From: Celoporthe dispersa
Lineage: Eukaryota > Ascomycota > Sordariomycetes > Diaporthales > Cryphonectriaceae
Reading direction: 5' to 3'
DNA: 64,000 nucleotides
NCBI GenBank assembly: GCA_016584495.1
Contig: WAID01000008.1
Span: 1 to 64,000 of the forward strand
In this document: piece by piece, positions 57,979 to 64,000 of the stretch
Position numbering within the stretch: the stretch's first letter is position 1
How the letters are laid out: every line of letters starts with the position of its first letter
Position numbers and translations under genes: made by a program
Notes under the pieces: generated by a model
Told to the model about the DNA's origin: nothing
Databases searched by the model: none
What the model saw: only the letters and a program-made list of their open reading frames with translations

Positions 57979-58216
57979 AGCGGCCTGCTGGTCTGCGGCC
58001 GTGCTTTGCGACGTGGCTCGCATGTTCCGGGTCAAGGAAAATGTATATATAAAGATACCCCCAGGTCTAGGCTCTATGCAAGGAAATCGCCTCTACAGCT
58101 TGCTCCCTCTTGACACCTCCTCCTATCCGTTCATCCCACCCATCCCTGAAGACCCAAACGCCACCACCCTGCCGAGCTCCGGGGTCCAGGGACCAGCCCG
58201 TCCCCCTGGGCAGCCC

Positions 58217-59246
58217 TCACAGACCCACGCGTCCCTCCTGCTCGAAGCCAGGACCGGTCCGCCGCTGCCGAAGACATCCCGGCCAGGTCAGCCGCCTTGC
58301 AGGGCCATCACGCCCGGCACTAACCACAACCACCATCGAGCCCAGACTCAAGGCCCGGCCCGCGGGCGTCCTCGCCTGTGACTGCAGCTCCGAGCCAGAA
58401 CAAGATGCCGCCTCGGAGCTCGTCGGGGTCAGCCCGCCCGCGGAGCTCTCCTCCCAGCCCGTGGCGGCACGGGCGTCCTGTCGCGGGTTGGACGACGGTG
58501 CCGTGGATCCGTGTGCCTGCTGTGTGCCGGGTGAGAATTCTCCTCCTGTCTCGCGGCCTGGCGAGGACGTCGGCGTCAGCCCGCCCGTGGACTCGTCACT
58601 ACTCGTGGCGTCGTCGCCGCCGCCGCCGGCAGGCCGGCGGCGGATGATGAGAACCTTGCCAGGGCCCAGCAGCGGCCAGTTAGGTTGGACAGTCCACCAG
58701 TGCCCGGAACCAGGGACAGGACCCGCGTCGGCTGCCTCCTGCTGCTGCTGCTGCTGCTGCTGCTCGTTTTTCTGGGTGGCGCTTGCTCGACGTCGGCACA
58801 GCCTGTCGTCACTGCTATTCCCACCGGGCCCCCAGAAGAGGAGGCTGCGCTCTGGCTCCTGCAGCAACCTGGCGGTGGCGGTGGAGGAGGAGGAGGAGGC
58901 TGCGGCCACATGTGACCCGAACCTCCCGGGCTATCGCCGCCGACGGCCCAGTCTCTCATCTCGAAGGCCGCGCCGTAGTAGTCGCCAGCACGATCTACAG
59001 CGGGCGTCGGGGGCGGGCGCACATCGAGCCGACGCCTGAGCTCTGGGACACGTGGCTGATGCTGCGCTCCAGGTCCGGGATCTGCGGTGTGGCGGCGGGG
59101 CGGCGGCGGCGGCGTGGTAGACAGAGGAGGTGGCGGAGGCACAAGAGAGCCCAGCCCAGGAAGCTGAGGAGGACGACGGCGAGGGCGGCGATGGAGAGGA
59201 TCAGGGCTGGGCTTCTGTGGAGAAGGCTGGTGTTGGTGTCCTCCAT
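58217..59246 (-). CDS. hypothetical single-span membrane protein, Pro/Gln-rich
   Basis: From the ATG at 59246 the N-terminus carries one strong hydrophobic helix (ALILSIAALAVVLLSFLGWA) followed by an arginine cluster (LPRRRRRPA). A disordered tail with a proline run, a Gln8 tract and Ser/Thr-rich repeats follows (GGLTPTSS occurs twice). Slips near 59000 and 58880 are needed to join the parts, and the frame then stays open to 58217. The repeated GGLTPTSS is a small internal duplication. The layout, a short lumen side, one helix and a long disordered cytosolic tail, is common in filamentous ascomycetes. No family is recognised. Confidence 0.45.
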
Positions 59247-60418
59247 GGCGCGGGGCCGATGGGCGGGCGAGTGCTGAACGTGGGGCTCCTGAGATTTACT
59301 GTGGGTGGGCGGGTGGTTGTATGTTTGTTCCGGGGCTCAAGGCTCTAGAGAGAGGATGAGATGGTTCCTCTCTCTCTCTCTGTGCCAGGGTCTCACTGCA
59401 GCCAGCTGTAGTGATACCAGTGGACTTTTTTGTTGTTTCCAGAAGTAGAAGAAGAGATGTTCTAGAAGCGAGGAATTACAAAAGGCAATATATATATATC
59501 CCATAAATGCAGACATGCAAGCCTCAATGACATCTCAAAACCCACCTGCCTCTCTCTCCCCGACCTGAACACCTCCTCTCCCAATCGTTTCTGACACTCT
59601 AGCCTTGATTACGGATCCCAGCCCCTCTCTTGTTACCAACATGGCGTGTTTGGGGCGAAGCGGGCGTTTGCAAGGACAATGGACCAAGCTATGGTGAACT
59701 CCAGCTAGCCAGGGACATTGATGCAAGGTGAAAAAGACAAAAAAGAATACCTTTGTTGTCTGCCACTTGAGAAGCCTCCAGGCCGGGGAAGAGAAGAGGG
59801 GGCGGGGGCGGAGAGGTCTCCCAGCCTAGAGCTTTGTTCTCAGGCAACAACCGCAAAAGTGATAATGAGAGATCATATGTGATGCAATTCCACCTGTTTA
59901 CTTGTCTTTATTATGCAGCACTTTTTTTTATGTACATAGATGAAAAGGGGGAGGTATAGCCACAATGATCACAACCCCTCCCAAGTGTGATTCGCTTTGG
60001 CCAGTAGCTGTCCTTTGTTGTAAACTCCTTCTGCCAAGTAGAGTAGGTCTTCTTCTCTGCTCCAGGGAAGCACAAGGGTTGCTTTTTGTTTTTATTTCTT
60101 AACAAAGCCAATAGGTTAATATAGGAGAGAGTAACTTGAGAAGCAAACCCCTTAACCATCATCATTGATTGCTTGCGAGATATTTACCAAGACTCAGCAG
60201 GATATAAGCTATGTACAGTCATGAATAATCAAAATAACATCACTGCATGTACAGGGTCAGAAAGAAGCACCACAAAAAACAAAAACAAAAAAGGGTCCTC
60301 CCTTCCGTCTGCCCTCCTGAGACTTCTTCTGTGGGTGGTGGTAGCAATAGACAAACTGTTCCTCCACCCTCCTGCGCTCTCTCTCTCTCTCTCTCTCTCA
60401 CGGCACGGCGGACATCTC
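59247..60418. other. intergenic region, AT-rich in part
   Basis: No gene is supported. CT dinucleotide runs lie at 59367-59383 and 60377-60398. The part from 59850 to 60300 is AT-rich with stops in all frames. Confidence 0.5.
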
Positions 60419-62574
60419 TCACAGGTACTCATTGGGGATATACAGGGGCATAGAGTCCTCCCACATGGAGTTGGTCAGCAGGGTCTTGTCGGACCCGTCG
60501 TAGTTCATGATCATGATCTGGCCGTACGGCTGGAAGGTGTTGTCGTACTGGGCGCACTCGTCGCGGAAGCCGTACATGCCGCTGTTCCACATGATGCGGC
60601 CGTCGTAGTTCCAGACGGCATGGGCGTCGTTGGCCTCGGAAGTGGTGACGCGGGTCAGCTCGGTGCCGTCGGGCTTGATGGTCATGATGTCGAAGCGGTC
60701 CGAGTACCAGCGCGCGCCGTACGACTCGGTCCAGTTCACGTTGCGGGTGAAGACGATGCGCTCGCCGTCGGGCGACCAGCCGGGGTGTTGTCCCAGCCCC
60801 ACGTCAGGTTGGTGGTCGCGTTGGTGGTCAGGTCCAGGACGCGCAGGCCCAGGGGCGCGCCGCTGTCCAGGTCCCAGAGGCGGTACACCAGCTTGGTGCC
60901 GTCGGGCGAGTAGGACGGGAACCCTGCGTTCTGCGTGCCGTCCGTCAGGGCCGTGTACCCGCCGCCGGACGCGGGAAACTCGTACAGGACGCCGTTCCCG
61001 CTGGAGCGCCCCGAACCACGTGCCCAGGCCGACCGCGAGCTTGCTGCCGTCGGGGTAGAAGGTGGGCTGGAAGCAGCCGCCGCCGCCCGACTCCACCGTG
61101 CCCACCTCGCTGGCGTCGCTGCTGTTCCAGATGGAATAGGTGTCGAGCGAGTCGACGAGGGCCGTGTACTCGGGGTCCGAGGTGATGACGGAGCAGTTGG
61201 CGTCGCCCAGCTGCTTCAGCGTGATGGCCACGCGGTTGGTCGCGTTGTTGTGCTGGGGAAGACGTCCATGAAGCGGTACTCCCAGTCCGGGTCGAAGGAG
61301 TAGAGCTCCTCCTCGGCCTGGCGCTGGTCCCAGTACAGCTGCTCGTACACGATCTGGGAGCCGTCGGGCGACCAGGACGGGTTGCGGAGGTAGGTGAGGT
61401 TGAAGGACTGGTGGCTCGCGTCCGGGGCCGTGTACTCGACGATGCCGTACTCGCCGCTCTTGAGGATGTAGCCGACGTTGGTGCTGTTGCCGATGTACTG
61501 CTGGCCGACCTTCTGGTAGGACCCGGTCGTGAGGTTCACGATCTCGGTGCCGGTCGCGACGTCGACGCTGCCGATCTGGCCCGTCACGCCCGAGTTCTGG
61601 TTCGAGATGCCGTGGGCGGCGTACGTGTCCTCCCTCGAGATGATGTTGTAGATGATAGTGGAGCCGTCGGGCGACCACCGCGGCTGGCCCACAGACATGT
61701 CATCGATGCTGAGCACCTTGCGGAAGTCGGTCCCGTTGGGCCTGATCACGTAGATGGAGAGGGTCTGCGTGTGCTCCCAGCCCACGCCGCTGCTGTGGCC
61801 TGTCCAGTCCGTGTCGCGGTCGGAGCTGAAGGCGATCCACTCGCCGTCCGGAGACCACGAGGGCCGGAAGTGGCCCGTCGGCCCGGCCTGGTTCTCGGAG
61901 CGGGTGAGCGCCGTGTCGGTCAGGTTGTAGGACGTGCCGGTGGTCAGGTCCTGGATCCAGATGTTGGCCGTGTTGTTGCCGTACGTCGAGACATAGGCCA
62001 GCTTTGTTCCGTCTGGGGAGAGCGCGCCGGCGTCGTCGTGCGCGTCCGTCTCGACGAGGGTCTCCAGCCCCGTGCTGTCTGGCCTGACCCGGTCTGTGGG
62101 GGTGGGATTCACGTGTCAGCACGCCGCCAGGAGGAGACGGAGGGGGCGGAGGAAGGCGTGCTCCTCTGTCTCCTGTCAGGTACTTACAGACATCGGCCTG
62201 GCCGTCCAGACGACGCTCGCTGGTGAAGACGATCCACTCGCCGTCGGGGGACCAGGTGGCGTGGTAGTCGAACGGGTTGGTCTGGTTGCTCATGAGCTGG
62301 ACGGCGCTGCTGCCATCGGCGTTGGCGACGAAAGGGCCGAGCCCGAGGGGGCGATGCGGTTCATGTAGAAGATGCCATTCTTGCCAGCGATGGGCTCACG
62401 CGGCTTCACGAGGTGAGACCTGGAGCCGTGAGGATGCGAGGGCACGCTCCGTGCCTCGGCCAGCTTGGCGTAGGGGCACGCCTCCCTGTCCTTGAGCTGC
62501 TTGTCGGCGTAGGGGCAGCTGGCAGCAGCCTGGCCCGCCACCAGGGCCAGCACGGCACCGACGGACAGAAGCAT
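60419..62574 (-). CDS. secreted PD40/TolB-like beta-propeller protein
   Basis: The start at 62574 gives a classic signal peptide (MLLSVGAVLALVAGQAAA), then SCPYADKQLKDREACPYAKL with two CPYA repeats. The body is a series of PD40 blades of the form W/Y-S-P-D-G: SPDGEWIVFTSE, SPDGTKLAYVST, SPDGEWIAFSSD, SPDGSTIIYN, SPDGSQIVYEQ, YPDGSKLAVG, SPDGTKLVYRL and SPDGERIVFTR. A 94-nt intron (62094-62187, branch GCTGAC) joins QADV to RVRPDS. Slips near 62348, 61258, 61010 and 60788 restore to one frame, the first two by one C each. It is about 690 residues long. Many NxT/S sites suggest N-glycosylation. Such propellers bind proteins or glycans. No peptidase domain follows, so this is not a dipeptidyl peptidase. 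Confidence 0.85.
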
Positions 62575-64000
62575 CTCGAAGATGAAGCGCAGGGGTTGTA
62601 AAAGTGAAGGAGAGGAGGAGGAGGAGGAGGAGGAGGGTGCAGGGAGCGCTGGAGGCCTGTGTTCCTCGTTGACAGAGAGACCATACCAGGAGGACGGCCG
62701 TCGACTTCCAGGGCATGCGCGCCTTGCCTTCTTATACTCACTCGTATGGGAAACCAGACCAAGCAGGACAGGATCGTCGTCTTTAGCCAGGACTGTACCC
62801 CCAGTCCGCCCTTTCCCCTTCTTTCATCATTGCCAGATCCTTGTACGTCGCATCAGGACGTGTCGATCCCGCCCAAGGGTACTGACCGTCCTGTCCTCCT
62901 TCTCCGGGTACAGAGTCGAGGTGGTTCCTCCTCGCCATAGCCGAGCATGCGGCGGGTGCAGGCTGTTGTCGTTTCCGCCAATGGGGCGGGGCCTCTTGTT
63001 TCTTCTTTGACTGCTGCTCCAACCGATAGGATGCTACGGTTGCTGCCGCCGTAAAGGGAAACTAAGTCTCCAAGGGGGTTATACAAGGCCATGACCAGAG
63101 CGTGCAGTGGACACATACACACATACACACACACATACTCGGGATCTCTCTCTCTCCTTCCTCTCTCTCTCTCTCTCTGTGTGTGTGTCTCTCTGGTCTG
63201 TGCCAAGACGGCCGTATGCAGGCTCCATGATGGAACCATGCCTCGGAGGTTATGCGTGCCTATATTGATCCTTTCGGCGGATCTCTTTTAGGGAGTAGTC
63301 CGTTAGATGGTGCGTGGAAACGCTAGATCTCGCAGAGGGTGGCGTTCGTCTGTCCCTCGTTATTTTTTCTTTTTAGGCCCTCGCCCCGCCTGTACAGTAA
63401 ACTGTACGTACCTATTTTTCCCTCCTCTTTTTCCTTGTTTTCCTTCCCTCCCCGCGGCCACCCCTGGCTGCGATCGCCCTTGAATATAAAACGAAACAAG
63501 ACCGCACGCTTCGTCCATCTTTTCAGCCGATCCGGGGATGATCACCCGTCCGACAGGGCAGGGGTTCATCTGACCGACCAGGGCCCGTCCCGACCTGGCA
63601 CGATATCGTGGAGTAGTCGCCGTCAAGGCCTGCCACCTCATGTTTTTGTCCCATTGGCTCTTCGTTCTGTGCCAAGCCGGCTGCTTCCTAGCTGCTCGAC
63701 CTGTCACAAGCGCCCACAGCCTCCTCATGATGACCTCTCGACATCTCCGAGCCCAGCAGCGGACCTCCGACCTGTGTGATGGTCTCGGGGGTCGAAGGGG
63801 TCACACTCATTACGAGGCGCAAGACGTCGTCTGCAGCCCTTTCTTGTCTTCGACCTTCCTAGTCCTGTCGGTCCATGATCGACACCAGACAGCAGCCCAA
63901 GAACGGGGCAAAGATTGGGACTCCCCTTTCCTGCTCTGGCGCGTCTGGGCGCGGCCGCGCTCCTCCTGGCCCTCTTGTGGGATCGTCGTTGAAGGTTTGC
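62575..64000. other. intergenic region at the right edge
   Basis: A (GGA)n tract lies at 62611-62636, in the leader of the propeller gene, and CT/GT dinucleotide tracts at about 63146-63190. Frames near 63339-63779 are low complexity with no domain. No gene is supported up to the right edge. Confidence 0.5.
62731..62736 (-). promoter_or_regulatory. candidate TATA box of the beta-propeller gene
   Basis: TATAAG on the minus strand about 157 bases before the ATG at 62574. A motif and distance match only. Confidence 0.35.

Noticed and set aside
1537..62574. Programmed ribosomal frameshifting as an explanation for the broken frames
   Set aside because: The slips occur at many unrelated short homopolymers, several per gene, without a common slippery heptamer or downstream structure.
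63339..63779. 146-codon plus-strand frame at the right edge
   Set aside because: It is Phe/Ser/Pro filler from pyrimidine-rich DNA, mirrored by a minus-strand frame, with no recognisable domain.

Overview
The window is nuclear DNA of a filamentous ascomycete, most probably a Sordariomycete. Genes are GC-rich in third codon positions and carry short GT-AG introns of roughly 55-190 nt with CTAAC/CTGAC-type branch sites. The gene families are typically fungal: Zn2Cys6 regulators, P450s, ATP25, mitochondrial RNA polymerase, an LSH/IRC5 remodeler, a GFA-family protein and a fungal UDP-glucose dehydrogenase. No rRNA, convincing tRNA, transposon or CRISPR array was seen.

Layout. 1-7.4 kb: a CYP52-like P450 followed in the same direction by a cyclopropane-fatty-acid-synthase-type methyltransferase, then AT-rich DNA holding one tiny cysteine-rich gene. 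7.4-9.5 kb: a concentrative nucleoside transporter. 10.8-18.5 kb: a run of sugar genes, namely a bacterial-type HAD phosphomannomutase, a DUF423 membrane protein, a GT4 glycosyltransferase with a C-terminal membrane anchor, and UDP-glucose 6-dehydrogenase. 18.9-24.7 kb: a conserved-looking unknown protein, a small single-span membrane protein and a GFA-domain protein. 25.4-34.2 kb: two head-to-head Zn2Cys6 regulators separated by about 2.9 kb. 34.9-44.5 kb: a large helical protein of unknown function, a second P450, a highly charged repeat protein with a pyrimidine-rich leader, and an unknown acidic protein. 45.5-58 kb: housekeeping genes, namely LSH/IRC5 helicase, ARC1-like tRNA-binding protein, mitochondrial RNA polymerase and ATP25. 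58.2-62.6 kb: an unknown proline-rich membrane protein and a secreted PD40/TolB-like beta-propeller.

Nearly every gene, including ones expected to be essential, is broken by single-base frame slips. Most that I resolved by hand look like one base lost from, or added to, a short homopolymer. I therefore treat the genes as intact loci in a consensus with homopolymer errors rather than as a field of pseudogenes. Gene spans given here run from first start to last stop across introns and slips.

Functionally, the best candidates for coupled genes are the P450/cyclopropane synthase pair (lipid modification), the phosphomannomutase/GT4/UGDH neighbourhood (nucleotide sugars to a membrane glycan or glycolipid) and the ARC1/RPO41/ATP25 neighbourhood (mitochondrial gene expression). 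All three couplings are inferences from position and family.
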